A DNA stretch of 57,648 nt from Flavobacteriaceae bacterium (GTDB lineage Bacteria; Bacteroidota; Bacteroidia; Flavobacteriales; Weeksellaceae), in assembly GCA_030529185.1 (NCBI GenBank), contig JAUMXI010000003.1, positions 1-57,648 of the forward strand, in the 5' to 3' direction. Of the stretch, positions 42,951-52,031 are shown one piece after another. The notes under the pieces were generated by a model. The model was given only the letters and a program-made list of their open reading frames with translations. It was not told the DNA's origin and ran no database searches. The position numbers and the translations under genes were made by a program. Within the stretch, counting starts at the first letter, position 1, and each line of letters opens with the position of its first letter.

Positions 42951-45536
42951 TTAAAACGGATACCCAATTGCAAAGTTATAGGTTGGTTTTAGAAGTTGAA
43001 GATGAGAGAACCTCCACTTTTCTCCGTCTGGGCGGTTGGGGTCGTAGATTTTATAGGCCAAATCCAGACGGAAAGTGACATAAGCAATATTCATACGCAA
43101 CCCAAAGCCACTACCTATCCCCATTTGTTTAATGAATTTTTTAAACTTAAATTGAGTTCCCAGTCCATCATCATTCAAGTTCCAGATGTTTCCCATATCA
43201 GTAAAAACAGCCCCATGGAACATATTGTTCATTGCAAAACGATATTCTATATTAGTGGTGAGTTTAATATCCGCCATCATATAGGAGCGAATTTTTTCAT
43301 CGGTTTGAATGTCCGCAGGACCCAATCCCTCAAATGCTTTCCACGCACGAATATCATTCGCCCCACCATTATAATAAGAACGAACAAAAGGCATAGCAGT
43401 AGAGTTCCCATAAGGGATTCCCAGCCCGATGAATTGCCTGAAAATAAGGCTTTGCTTTCCTTCGTTAAAGTTAAAATACTTTCTAATATCCAAATCAATT
43501 TTTGCGAATTGAGAATACGGAATTTTTAAAATACTTTTAGAATAGGGCTTATCGGTAATGCCGTTTTCTATTTTTTGGAGTTTAAAAACTTTGTCTATTA
43601 GCGAAAACATATTCCCTGCCAATTCAAGTTTAGCATTGAAATAAAACGGATTGCGGAATTGTTTTTTTCCTAATTCATTGTATAAGAAATTATAATTTAG
43701 CGAGGAAATCAACACATCTTGCGTTTGTCTATCTTTATTATAAAGAGATTGAATGAACAAATTCATCTTATCCTTATCATCGGGCGATAAAGAATGAAGA
43801 AACGAAGGGTTATTTATAATTTCTTCGGAGACATCATCAGAAGGGAGTAGCCCTTGATAATAAGCATTAACCAGTTTGAAATTAAAGGCTTCGTAAAGTT
43901 TAAAAAAGTGATTTCTTATCGCCTTATCATTTGGGAATAAATTGTAGTAATTATCCTTATTTCGGGTAAGGCTCAACTGAGTGTTGAGAAGAGAAAGCTG
44001 ATGAGAAACCACATCATTAACATTCAAATAATAATGAATTCCTGCATTGAAGTTGATTCTTCCTAAACCAATATTGTTTTGAACCGAAGCTCCTAAGTTG
44101 ATTAATGAAGACGGAGCGTAAGTTCTGGGAACAATTTTATCTGTATTAAATGGCAATAAGAATCTTGGGAATTTTAGGCTGATTTCTCCCGAAAACTCAT
44201 AAGCATTAAAGACCTTGTTTTCTGGGTTTTTAGTACTTCCTATAATTCCCGAAATACTTGCTCCAAAATTCTCCCCACCACGAAAAACATTTCTGCTGGT
44301 AAATTCCAAAGAAGGCGAAAATCCAAAATTCAAAATTTGAGAATAATGAACATCTGTGGCTAACTTCAGCTCGTATTTTTTTAAAGGAATAAGCGTATAG
44401 CGAACATCTAAAACACTATCGTTGGGTGTTTTTTTAGAAAGCGGATTAGCATTCACGATACTAAAATTATTCAACGCGATGAGGTTCCTTCGGCTAAGTT
44501 CTATGTGGTTTTGATTATAGGTTTTACCAGTATTCAACGCGATGGCTCTCCAAATGGTTTTCCCTTTAAATCTATCATCAGTTTTATTGATGAGAACATC
44601 ACCTATTTGCTCTTCTATCTGGATAGAATCCGAAATATTGTTTTTAATAAAAACCTCTATTTTTCCGATGCTGTGCTTTTTGTAGGGTGTTTTTAGAGTG
44701 TCTTTTTCTATTTCTAATTTTAAAGGTACCTGTTTTCGGCTTTGCAAAGTATCTGCTGTGAAAAAAACCTCTTCATTTGAAGCGTTAAAATCATAATACC
44801 CAGCATTTCGCATCAAGGAATTAATGCGTTTTACCTCTTCTTCTATATTGGCTTGGTCTAAGATTTGCCCAGCTTTGATGTGGCTTTTGTGTATATTTCG
44901 GTCATAAATTTCCCTAATATTATCATACGGAATATGGTAGTCGTATTGGCTGATGTAAGTCGGTTCGTTATAAGTGATGCTGAATATATTTTCGGCTTTT
45001 TTTGCGGTAGAATCTCGTTTGATTTCATAACTAACTTGAGAGTCCCAATAACCTCTGTATCCCAAATATTTCTTAATCGCATTGGCACTTTGTTGAGTTT
45101 TTGTAGCGTCTAAAATCACAGGTGCTTTTCCAAAAGTGTGCATCATTCTGCTCCAAGTCATACCTCTTCCTACAAATTCAGGACGATCGTATTTTATTGC
45201 CAAAGAATCTCTCAGCTTTTGGTTTCTCATATTGGAGGGAAAACTCATATACTCATTGAGAATAGCGTCGTAATCAGGGTTTGCGGAGTTATAAAAAATC
45301 AATCCCATTGGTAGACCAAAAATATTTTTGCTGTTGGGAGATTGAGAAACGAAATTGGGAATGTTGCTGGAAAACAACTTTTTATCCGTATATTTGAATT
45401 TATTTTTGGTTAATAAATATTCTCCTTCTGGGACTTTTTTAGTCGTGGAACAAGCGTAAAATAATACGCTTAACATTGCGAGAGAGAAAAATTTGTAATA
45501 CTTTTGAAAATATTTTTTAAAATGCTGACTCATCAT
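42951..45536 (-). CDS. tamL: TamL-type lipoprotein of the Omp85/BamA superfamily
   Basis: Outer-membrane barrel lipoprotein, the Bacteroidota counterpart of TamA, thought to help place lipids or proteins in the outer membrane together with TamB. A lipobox LFYAC (Cys29) follows a short helix. Residues about 150-400 hold POTRA-like repeats (QYDYHIPYDNIREIYDRN, KIEVFIKNNISDSIQIEEQIGD). The C-terminal half is a 16-strand-type barrel with MPFVRSYYNGGANDIRAW and VFTDMGNIWNL, ending in YNFAIGYPF. Length is 861. No tamB lies next to it. Its 5' end overlaps that of the divergent SPOUT methyltransferase gene. Confidence 0.88.
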   Translation of the reverse strand: MMSQHFKKYFQKYYKFFSLAMLSVLFYACSTTKKVPEGEYLLTKNKFKYTDKKLFSSNIPNFVSQSPNSKNIFGLPMGLIFYNSANPDYDAILNEYMSFPSNMRNQKLRDSLAIKYDRPEFVGRGMTWSRMMHTFGKAPVILDATKTQQSANAIKKYLGYRGYWDSQVSYEIKRDSTAKKAENIFSITYNEPTYISQYDYHIPYDNIREIYDRNIHKSHIKAGQILDQANIEEEVKRINSLMRNAGYYDFNASNEEVFFTADTLQSRKQVPLKLEIEKDTLKTPYKKHSIGKIEVFIKNNISDSIQIEEQIGDVLINKTDDRFKGKTIWRAIALNTGKTYNQNHIELSRRNLIALNNFSIVNANPLSKKTPNDSVLDVRYTLIPLKKYELKLATDVHYSQILNFGFSPSLEFTSRNVFRGGENFGASISGIIGSTKNPENKVFNAYEFSGEISLKFPRFLLPFNTDKIVPRTYAPSSLINLGASVQNNIGLGRINFNAGIHYYLNVNDVVSHQLSLLNTQLSLTRNKDNYYNLFPNDKAIRNHFFKLYEAFNFKLVNAYYQGLLPSDDVSEEIINNPSFLHSLSPDDKDKMNLFIQSLYNKDRQTQDVLISSLNYNFLYNELGKKQFRNPFYFNAKLELAGNMFSLIDKVFKLQKIENGITDKPYSKSILKIPYSQFAKIDLDIRKYFNFNEGKQSLIFRQFIGLGIPYGNSTAMPFVRSYYNGGANDIRAWKAFEGLGPADIQTDEKIRSYMMADIKLTTNIEYRFAMNNMFHGAVFTDMGNIWNLNDDGLGTQFKFKKFIKQMGIGSGFGLRMNIAYVTFRLDLAYKIYDPNRPDGEKWRFSHLQLLKPTYNFAIGYPF
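45476..45506 (+). promoter_or_regulatory. Promoter for the SPOUT gene, inside tamL
   Basis: TTG at 45476-45478, 20-nt spacer, TACTTTTG at 45499-45506; expected start near 45512, about 10 nt before the ATG at 45522. Confidence 0.6.
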
Positions 45537-46250
45537 ACCATAAAAATTTTACAATCTCTGAATAAAAAGAAATTTAGGCAAAAATACAATTTATTCTTAG
45601 TTGAAGGGAATAAAACGATTAGAGAATTGAGAAATTCATCGTATAAAGTTAAGGAAATTTTTAGTATTAATCCAAATGAACTTTGTTTTCCGAATGTTGA
45701 GCCACATCAAATCACAGAACGAGAGTTGAAGAAAATCAGTCATTTACAGAATCCGAAAGATTCGGTTGCCGTTTGCGAATTAAAACCTCAAAAAATGCAG
45801 GAAGCTCCTATTCAGTTGGTTTTGGATAATGTTCAAGACCCTGGCAATCTGGGGACTATCATTCGTTTGGCGGATTGGTTCGGTATTGAGCAAATCATTT
45901 GTAGTGAAGAAACGGCGGATTTTTATAATCCAAAGGTTATTCAAGCGACTATGGGGTCTTTCACTCGGGTAAATATTGTTTATCAAGACATTAAGGAATT
46001 GTTGAAAAATGCTGATAGACCAATTTTTGGAACGGATATGCTAGGGGAGAATCTTTATGAAACTACTTTTCCTGAAAAATTTTATCTTATTTTAGGTAAT
46101 GAAGGCAATGGTATTCGCCCTGAAATCAAGGAGTTGGTTCATCAAAATATTTGTATTCCAAGATTTGGAAAACACAAATCCACGGAAAGTCTTAATGTAT
46201 CAATGGCAACGGGAATTATTTTAGGTCAGATTTTCTCCAAAAATATTTAA
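45522..46250 (+). CDS. TrmH/SpoU family RNA 2'-O-methyltransferase
   Basis: SPOUT-class methyltransferase for rRNA or tRNA ribose. The N-terminal substrate-binding domain (KFRQKYNLFLVEG, about residues 15-27) precedes the SPOUT knot. Motif 1 is DNVQDPGNLGTIIRLADWFG, motif 2 LILGNEGNGI and motif 3 ESLNVSMATGIIL. A TTG six codons upstream (45504) is open, but the ATG at 45522 fits better. Length is 242. The target base is unknown. It converges on the ABC exporter with 2 nt between stops. Confidence 0.92.
   Translation: MLTHHTIKILQSLNKKKFRQKYNLFLVEGNKTIRELRNSSYKVKEIFSINPNELCFPNVEPHQITERELKKISHLQNPKDSVAVCELKPQKMQEAPIQLVLDNVQDPGNLGTIIRLADWFGIEQIICSEETADFYNPKVIQATMGSFTRVNIVYQDIKELLKNADRPIFGTDMLGENLYETTFPEKFYLILGNEGNGIRPEIKELVHQNICIPRFGKHKSTESLNVSMATGIILGQIFSKNI
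45578..45585 (-). promoter_or_regulatory. Promoter -7 box for tamL, inside the SPOUT gene
   Basis: TATTTTTG on the minus strand (45585-45578); leader of about 36 nt to the ATG at 45536. No clear -33 element. Confidence 0.42.
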
Positions 46251-46252
46251 AA

Positions 46253-47983
46253 TCAATGTTTTAATTGAGCATTATGCAAATCTGTGTAATAACCACCTTT
46301 TTGCAATAATTCTTGATGAGTGCCGATTTCTACAATTTTACCTTGCTTCATCACGATGATTTTATCAGCTTTTTCAATCGTGGAAAGTCGGTGAGCAATG
46401 ATAATGGAAGTTCTATTCTGCGTGATTTTTTCCGTAGCTTTCTGAATTAATTTTTCGGATTCTTCATCAACGGAAGAGGTAGCCTCATCTAAAATCAAAA
46501 TCTTAGGATTAGAAAGATATACCCTTAAAAATGAAAGTAATTGCCTCTGTCCCAATGATATAGAACTCCCTCGTTCGCTGACTATAAAGTCATAAGAATT
46601 AGGAAGTTGCTCAATAAAATGATGGACTTCTATTTCTTTCGCGGCGGTTTTTACCTGTTCCAAACTAATGTCGGAATTGCCCATGGTGAGATTTTCAAAA
46701 ATACTGCCGTGGAAGAGGAAAACATCTTGTAGCACAACGCCAATTTGCTTTCGGAAATGATAAAGTTCGTAATCTCTGATTTCAATATCATCGATTAAAA
46801 TTTGACCAGAATCAATGTCATAAAGTCTTGTAATTAAACTAATTATAGTAGATTTTCCCGCTCCTGTTGCTCCTACAATGGCTACTATTTCACCTGTATT
46901 TGCTTTAAAATCAATGCCTTTTAACACTTTTTGCTTATCATCATAGGAAAATTCTACATTTTTAAACTCAATCTTTCCTTCTAGTTTTTTCTTTTGTATC
47001 GTGCCACTATTGGGCGTAAAATGTTCTTTTTCGTTCATTATTCCTAATACGCGTTCAGCTCCTACCAGACCTCTTTGTATATTGTTAAATCGGTCGGCAA
47101 TTTGCCTCAAAGGACGCATTAGAAGGGATATAAACTGAATAAAAGCAATGATGTCTCCAGCACTTGCGTTTTGATTAAATAAAGCATTAAAACCAGCGTA
47201 AAATAATACAATTCCGATAAAAATAGAGGAAAGCAATTCCACAACTGGGAAAAATAAAGAGAAATAAAACACGGTTTTAAAAAAAGTCCTTTTTAGTTCG
47301 GAATTGATTTTTTCAAACTTCTCAAACTCAGCTTCTTGTCGGTTAAAAACCTGAATAATGGACATTCCTGAAAGTCTTTCCTGAACAAAACTATTTTGAG
47401 AAGATATTAAAGTTCTTTCAGCAGTGAAAGATGCTTTTAGTTTTTTCTGGAAAAATCTGGTGATGAGATACATACAAGGAAGCATCAGTAAAACGATATA
47501 ACTCAGCTCGTCATTGACCATAAACATTGCAATCAATACCAAAATTACCCTTAAAATATCCCCGAAAATCATCAGAAACCCATCGGTATAGACCACGGAA
47601 ATGGTTTCTACATCGCCAACAGCACGAGTCACCAAATTACCAATAGGGGTTTTATCAAAAAATGAAGTTTTAAAGTGGATTAATTTATGGTAAAGTTTCT
47701 CCCGAATGTCTCTGATAACACTTTGAGCAATAAAATTGGAAAGATAGTAAAGAATTACTTGTAAAAATGTCTCCAAAAATACCAACACAAATAATAAGTA
47801 AACATTTTTGATGAGTTCTTCTTTGTTTTTCCCTTGAATAATGACAGTATCTATAATTTCTTTCGTAAAAACAGGGCGATAAGTGGAGATAAAAGCCACC
47901 ACAATAGAAATAAATAAGGTTAGGACAAACCATTTCCTAAATTTTATTCCTATCTTTAGTAGCTGTTTGATGATTTTCCCCAT
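46253..47983 (-). CDS. ABC exporter, fused permease and ATPase (MsbA/BmrA-like)
   Basis: Homodimeric multidrug or lipid exporter. Six transmembrane helices fill residues about 15-300. The ATPase has Walker A GATGAGKST, Q-loop LQDVFLFHGSI, a variant signature SISLGQRQ (usual LSGGQ), Walker B ILILDEATSS and the H-loop IIAHRLS. The open frame continues 38 codons upstream, but those overlap a different gene and do not resemble a transporter. The ATG at 47983 (MGKIIKQLLKIG), 18-24 nt after a promoter box, is chosen. Length is 576. Substrate is not predictable. Confidence 0.92.
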   Translation of the reverse strand: MGKIIKQLLKIGIKFRKWFVLTLFISIVVAFISTYRPVFTKEIIDTVIIQGKNKEELIKNVYLLFVLVFLETFLQVILYYLSNFIAQSVIRDIREKLYHKLIHFKTSFFDKTPIGNLVTRAVGDVETISVVYTDGFLMIFGDILRVILVLIAMFMVNDELSYIVLLMLPCMYLITRFFQKKLKASFTAERTLISSQNSFVQERLSGMSIIQVFNRQEAEFEKFEKINSELKRTFFKTVFYFSLFFPVVELLSSIFIGIVLFYAGFNALFNQNASAGDIIAFIQFISLLMRPLRQIADRFNNIQRGLVGAERVLGIMNEKEHFTPNSGTIQKKKLEGKIEFKNVEFSYDDKQKVLKGIDFKANTGEIVAIVGATGAGKSTIISLITRLYDIDSGQILIDDIEIRDYELYHFRKQIGVVLQDVFLFHGSIFENLTMGNSDISLEQVKTAAKEIEVHHFIEQLPNSYDFIVSERGSSISLGQRQLLSFLRVYLSNPKILILDEATSSVDEESEKLIQKATEKITQNRTSIIIAHRLSTIEKADKIIVMKQGKIVEIGTHQELLQKGGYYTDLHNAQLKH

Positions 47984-48006
47984 TTTTTTTACCCAAATTA
48001 CAAGAG

Positions 48007-48014
48007 CAAAAATA
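48007..48014 (-). promoter_or_regulatory. Promoter -7 box for the ABC exporter
   Basis: TATTTTTG on the minus strand (48014-48007), 24 nt before the ATG at 47983; supports that start. Confidence 0.45.
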
Positions 48015-48033
48015 GGGAAATTATTAAGATTAA

Positions 48034-48059
48034 AAAAAGCGACCATTTGATCGCTTTTT
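48034..48059 (-). terminator. Terminator after the cysteine-rich gene
   Basis: AAAAAGCGA (48034-48042) pairs with TCGCTTTTT (48051-48059), followed on the minus strand by more T. It ends the small gene at 48064 before the exporter promoter. Confidence 0.78.
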
Positions 48060-48063
48060 ATTT

Positions 48064-48309
48064 TTATGAATTTACTTTTGGAGCCCACTCGTTGCAAAGC
48101 ATTTCTGGTGCTGCTTTGGCTTGGTTAGGGCATTTGCTTGTGAAATATTTTATACAAGATAAGCAGGTAATCCCTTGTTTCAAACTTACTCTCATATCAA
48201 AACTATCGCAAGTATGAATGTTTTCTACCTTTGTTTCGTGAACTTTACAAATGTTGTTGGGGGTTAAATTCTGACAATTAACGCACCCATTTACTAATCT
48301 GATTGCCAT
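48064..48309 (-). CDS. Small protein with duplicated four-cysteine motif
   Basis: I do not recognise a named family. The 81-residue cytoplasmic protein is an internal duplication: C9-x2-C12-x8-C21-x12-C34 followed by DSF, and C49-x2-C52-x7-C60-x11-C72 followed by NEW. Each half could bind one zinc or one iron-sulfur centre through four cysteines. There is no signal peptide or membrane helix. It is a single-gene unit with its own promoter box upstream (48361-48354, minus) and a terminator downstream. Confidence 0.8.
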   Translation of the reverse strand: MAIRLVNGCVNCQNLTPNNICKVHETKVENIHTCDSFDMRVSLKQGITCLSCIKYFTSKCPNQAKAAPEMLCNEWAPKVNS

Positions 48310-48353
48310 ATTATAAATTTTTATTTGGTTAAACTTCCTTTATTTTTCTTCTA

Positions 48354-48361
48354 CAAAGTTA
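48354..48361 (-). promoter_or_regulatory. Promoter -7 box for the cysteine-rich gene
   Basis: TAACTTTG on the minus strand (48361-48354); leader of about 39 nt. Confidence 0.42.
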
Positions 48362-48475
48362 AGTAAATAAAGTGTTAGAATTAATCTAAATAACTGTTTT
48401 TCATTAATTTGTATTTTGAATGAATAAAAATAAGGACATTTGATGCTTCTAATTAAGTTTCCGAAAAAAAATCCT

Positions 48476-48483
48476 TATTTTTG
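48476..48483 (+). promoter_or_regulatory. Promoter -7 box for typA
   Basis: TATTTTTG at 48476-48483, 19 nt before the ATG at 48503. Confidence 0.45.
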
Positions 48484-48502
48484 CCCACATTAAAATTTAT
48501 TT

Positions 48503-50311
48503 ATGCAAAATATCAGAAATATCGCAATTATTGCCCATGTAGACCACGGGAAAACGACATTAGTAGATAAAATCATTCACGCTACCAATATTTTTAGAAA
48601 AAATGAAGAGTCAGGGGAGTTGATTATGGACAACAACGACCTTGAAAGAGAACGAGGAATTACCATTCTCTCTAAAAACATTTCCGTAACTTATAAAGAC
48701 ACCAAAATCAATGTAATAGACACGCCTGGACACGCCGATTTTGGTGGAGAGGTAGAGCGAGTTTTAAAAATGGCAGATGGTGTTATCCTTTTGGTAGATG
48801 CCTTTGAAGGACCAATGCCACAGACGCGTTTTGTGCTTCAAAAGGCTTTGGAATTGGGCTTGAAACCAATTGTGGTCATCAATAAAGTAGATAAAGAAAA
48901 TTGTCGCCCTGATGAGGTTCACGATAAAGTTTTTGATTTGTTCTTTAACCTTGATGCTACCGAAGAGCAATTAGATTTCCCAACATTCTACGGGTCTTCT
49001 AAACAAGGTTGGTTCAATACAAGTTTAACGCCATCGGATAGCATTTTACCTTTATTAGATGGTATTTTAGAGCATGTTCCAGCTCCGAAAGTGGAGGAGG
49101 GAACTTTGCAAATGCAAATCACTTCGCTCGATTATTCTTCGTTTTTGGGAAGAATTGCCATTGGTAAAGTAACGAGAGGTTCCGTAAAAGAGGGACAGTG
49201 GATTGGTTTAGCACAAGAAGACGATAAAATCATAAAAGGAAAAGTAAAGGAACTCTATGTTTTTGAGGGACTTGGAAAGAAAAAAGTGGAGGAAGTTTTC
49301 GCGGGAGATATTTGTGCGATTGTTGGTTTTGATGCGTTCCAAATTGGGGATACTTTTGTGGATTTAGAAAACCCAGAACCATTGAGCCGAATTGCGATTG
49401 ACGAACCTACTTTAAATATGACTTTCTCTATCAATAATTCTCCATTTTTTGGCAAAGATGGTAAATATGTAACTTCTAATCATTTGAGTGAGAGATTACA
49501 TAAAGAATTGGAGAAAAATTTGGCATTGAGAGTTCAGCAGACCGATGATGCCAATACTTTCTTGGTGTTTGGTAGAGGGATTTTGCACCTTTCAGTTTTG
49601 ATTGAAACGATGAGAAGAGAGGGCTATGAAATGACGATTGGTCAGCCACAAGTAATTTTCAAAGAGGTTGATGGCGAAAAATGCGAACCTTACGAATCTT
49701 TGGTGGTAGATGTTCCAGAGGAGTACGCTTCAAAAGTAATTGATTTAGCAACTCAAAGAAAGGGAGATTTGCACATTATGGAAACCAAAGGCGAAATGCA
49801 ACATTTGGAGTTTGAAATTCCGTCAAGAGGACTCATTGGTCTTCGTTCTCAGATGCTTACAGCTACGGCTGGGGAAGCGATTATGGCACACCGATTTGTA
49901 AATTATAAGCCTTTTAAAGGTGCAATTGCTGGGCGAAATAATGGGGTTTTAATTTCTAAAAATCAAGGTCAGACGACGGCGTATTCTATTGAAAAATTGC
50001 AAGATAGAGGGAAATTCTTCGTTGACCCAGGAGAGGAAGTTTATGCAGGTATGATTGTCGGCGAACAAAATAAACCTGGTGATTTAGTGGTGAATATTGT
50101 GGAAGGTAAGCAGCTCAACAATATGCGTGCTGCGGGAAAAGATAAAGATGGAAGTATTGCTCCGAAAATTCTTTTTTCTTTGGAAGAATGTATGGAATAT
50201 ATCCAACACGATGAGTGCATAGAGGTAACCCCCAACTTTATCCGAATGCGTAAAAAACTTCTCTCCGAAGAGGACAGAAAAAGAGCCGAGCGTTCCGCGA
50301 AAAGTGAATAA
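48503..50311 (+). CDS. typA: Ribosome-associated GTPase TypA/BipA
   Basis: Translational GTPase related to EF-G that helps 50S assembly and stress growth. G1 is HVDHGKTT (residues about 11-18), the G2 region reads ERERGITI, G3 is [11 protein letters not shown] and G4 is NKVD. Domain 2 and the BipA-specific C-terminal domain follow ([43 protein letters not shown]). Length of 602 is typical. It ends at a terminator shared with the convergent small membrane gene. Confidence 0.97.
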   Translation: MQNIRNIAIIAHVDHGKTTLVDKIIHATNIFRKNEESGELIMDNNDLERERGITILSKNISVTYKDTKINVIDTPGHADFGGEVERVLKMADGVILLVDAFEGPMPQTRFVLQKALELGLKPIVVINKVDKENCRPDEVHDKVFDLFFNLDATEEQLDFPTFYGSSKQGWFNTSLTPSDSILPLLDGILEHVPAPKVEEGTLQMQITSLDYSSFLGRIAIGKVTRGSVKEGQWIGLAQEDDKIIKGKVKELYVFEGLGKKKVEEVFAGDICAIVGFDAFQIGDTFVDLENPEPLSRIAIDEPTLNMTFSINNSPFFGKDGKYVTSNHLSERLHKELEKNLALRVQQTDDANTFLVFGRGILHLSVLIETMRREGYEMTIGQPQVIFKEVDGEKCEPYESLVVDVPEEYASKVIDLATQRKGDLHIMETKGEMQHLEFEIPSRGLIGLRSQMLTATAGEAIMAHRFVNYKPFKGAIAGRNNGVLISKNQGQTTAYSIEKLQDRGKFFVDPGEEVYAGMIVGEQNKPGDLVVNIVEGKQLNNMRAAGKDKDGSIAPKILFSLEECMEYIQHDECIEVTPNFIRMRKKLLSEEDRKRAERSAKSE

Positions 50312-50320
50312 AATAATTTT

Positions 50321-50348
50321 CCCTCCAAGAAATTGGAGGGATTTTTTG
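50321..50348. terminator. Terminator after typA
   Basis: CCCTCCAA (50321-50328), GAAA tetraloop, TTGGAGGG (50333-50340), then T-rich sequence on the + strand; A/T runs allow use from the other side. Confidence 0.84.
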
Positions 50349-50657
50349 TTATTTCCTAAACTTTTTCTTTCCTGTTTTCTTCTTCAAAATAACGTGATAT
50401 TTAAAGGAATTGACATTCCAAATTGGGACATAAAAGAAAAATACGCCTACTAAATAACAAATTAAGGCTGATAAAATTCCATTCATATCCAAATGAAGTA
50501 GGGTTTCATCGGTAAATAGATAATACGCAAGATTGGTAAGAATGAAAAAAACAATTCCTGCTAAAATCCCATTAATGAGAGAATAGGGCAATCTTCCCAA
50601 TTTGATGCAGTTTTCCCAATATTGAATAAATCTCTCGTCTTTTTCCTTTTGATTCAT
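50349..50657 (-). CDS. Small two-helix membrane protein, unknown
   Basis: Not recognised. The 102 residues carry a charged N-terminus (MNQKEKDERFIQYWENC), two hydrophobic helices (about 28-48 and 60-80) and a very basic tail (KKKTGKKKFRK). Its conserved-looking architecture and good coding potential suggest a real gene. It lies 39 nt downstream of the amidase gene on the same strand and may be its second cistron. No functional clue beyond membrane location. Confidence 0.65.
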   Translation of the reverse strand: MNQKEKDERFIQYWENCIKLGRLPYSLINGILAGIVFFILTNLAYYLFTDETLLHLDMNGILSALICYLVGVFFFYVPIWNVNSFKYHVILKKKTGKKKFRK

Positions 50658-50696
50658 CGCTATAATTTATTTTTTGCAAAAGTAATAATTTCTAAT

Positions 50697-51704
50697 TTAT
50701 CTCGGGTATTTTATCAATAAAGCGTTGAGTATTGCCCAAGTTTCCGCATCTAAGACACCTTCAAAATTACTTGGTCGGAAATGATATTGAAATGCTTCTA
50801 TCACTTTTTGGGTTTGCTTGTCCCATTCCCCTGTGGTTTTAATGTCATACCCAAATTTATTGAAAGTTTCTTGAACTTTTACGATAAATTTTATTTCGTT
50901 ATAAGAACTTTGTATTTCCGAAGCGGCTAATGGATAATAATTTTGTTTGGTGAGTTCATCATACCACATTCCCAATTGATATTCATCGTAAAGTCTTTTC
51001 CAAGGGAATAAAGGACCTGGGTCTTGCTTTCTGCTCGGAGCAATGTCAGAATGAGCCAAAATGTGAGTCGGTGGAATTAAATACCTTTCCGCAATATCTT
51101 TTGCTAAAGAAGCCACCTTCCTGAATTGGTATTCAGGAAATGCGTGAAATTGCTTTCTCCCAGTCTTGTCAGTAGTATAACCTGTATTTACAATTTCAAT
51201 GCCGATAGAGCTGTCATTAAGTCCTGTGCTATTTCTCCAATAGCTGACCCCAGCGTGGTAAGCTCGTTTGTTTTCATCTACCAATTGGTAAATCTCATTG
51301 TCTGGTAAATCATTTACGAGATAGTGAGAGCTTACACCTTGTTGCGTCAAAACACGAATAGATTTTTCGTTATCTAATGCCGTGTAGTGTAAAATTAAAA
51401 ATCTCTGCCTAAAACCTTGACCAAGCGAAGGAAAATGATTTTTCGTAATGTGATAACCTTTCGGATTGGCACTCACAATGGAGCCCCAACTAATCGTGCT
51501 GTTGTTTTTTGATGCATCGGCAATATTTATTTTGTAAAAATCTTCATTTCCTATGTGAGTAATTTTTGGTTTTTTATCAGTAATAATATTCTTTTTAGGT
51601 ATAGAGGGGATGGTGGTTTTAGAATTTTTAATATTTTTTTCTTGTACGCTACAAGAAAGTAAAAAAGCTAAAATGCTAATATAAAATACTTTATGCATAA
51701 TCAT
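50697..51704 (-). CDS. Lipoprotein N-acetylmuramoyl-L-alanine amidase (AmiD-like) with peptidoglycan-binding domain
   Basis: Zinc amidase that cuts the muramyl-peptide bond. The lipobox is LLSC (Cys18), giving an envelope-anchored enzyme. The amidase_2 domain (about 95-235) has the zinc ligands His106 (LHYTA), His218 (LAHSD) and Asp228 (KQDPGP). A C-terminal peptidoglycan-binding domain (about 268-330) contains GYDIKTTGEWDKQTQKVIEAFQ. AmiD of E. coli has the same arrangement. The start MIMHKVF is 51704; the third codon Met is equally plausible. It diverges from the tRNA cluster. Confidence 0.92.
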   Translation of the reverse strand: MIMHKVFYISILAFLLSCSVQEKNIKNSKTTIPSIPKKNIITDKKPKITHIGNEDFYKINIADASKNNSTISWGSIVSANPKGYHITKNHFPSLGQGFRQRFLILHYTALDNEKSIRVLTQQGVSSHYLVNDLPDNEIYQLVDENKRAYHAGVSYWRNSTGLNDSSIGIEIVNTGYTTDKTGRKQFHAFPEYQFRKVASLAKDIAERYLIPPTHILAHSDIAPSRKQDPGPLFPWKRLYDEYQLGMWYDELTKQNYYPLAASEIQSSYNEIKFIVKVQETFNKFGYDIKTTGEWDKQTQKVIEAFQYHFRPSNFEGVLDAETWAILNALLIKYPR

Positions 51705-51746
51705 GAAATTTAATTTCCCAAAAATACGATTTTTTTTGAAAAAAGA

Positions 51747-51777
51747 TTTGGTAATTCAGAAAAAAGTTATACCTTTG
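51747..51777 (+). promoter_or_regulatory. Perfect consensus promoter of the tRNA-Ser/Pro/Arg cluster
   Basis: TTTG at 51747-51750, exactly 19 nt, then TACCTTTG at 51770-51777; expected start near 51783, about 34 nt before tRNA-Ser. Confidence 0.75.
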
Positions 51778-51816
51778 CAGAGCAATTACGGAAGAGAAGT
51801 TCTTAATATTGATAGA

Positions 51817-51901
51817 GGAGGGTTGCCGGAGTGGTTAACGGAGCAGTTTGCTAAACTGTCGACGCGAAAGTGTCGCAAGGGTTCGAATCCCTTACCCTCC
51901 G
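51817..51901 (+). tRNA. tRNA-Ser (anticodon GCT)
   Basis: 85-nt class II tRNA. Acceptor GGAGGGT (51817-51823) pairs with ACCCTCC (51894-51900). Anticodon loop TTGCTAA between GCAGT and ACTGT. Long variable arm (CGACGCGAAAGTGTCG). Confidence 0.95.
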
Positions 51902-51919
51902 CAACTGGTAAAATATACT

Positions 51920-51994
51920 CGGGGTGTAGCGTAGCCCGGTCATCGCGCCTGGTTTGGGACCAGGAGGTCGCAGGTTCGAATCCTGCCACCCCGA
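51920..51994 (+). tRNA. tRNA-Pro (anticodon TGG)
   Basis: 75 nt. Acceptor CGGGGTG (51920-51926) pairs with CACCCCG (51987-51993). Anticodon loop TTTGGGA gives TGG. T arm GCAGGTTCGAATCCTGC. Confidence 0.95.
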
Positions 51995-52031
51995 CAGGAG
52001 TTTATTAATTCTCTTTAAAAAATTAATGAAT

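Noticed and set aside
42996-43529. 177-residue reading frame opposite tamL
   Set aside because: It is antisense to the barrel coding region and has no promoter or domain.
47984-48097. 38-codon N-terminal extension of the ABC exporter
   Set aside because: It overlaps the cysteine-rich gene and its terminator, resembles no transporter, and the promoter box at 48007-48014 lies inside it.
51703-52008. 101-residue reading frame over tRNA-Ser and tRNA-Pro, and its 67-residue counterpart on the other strand
   Set aside because: Both are translations of tRNA genes.
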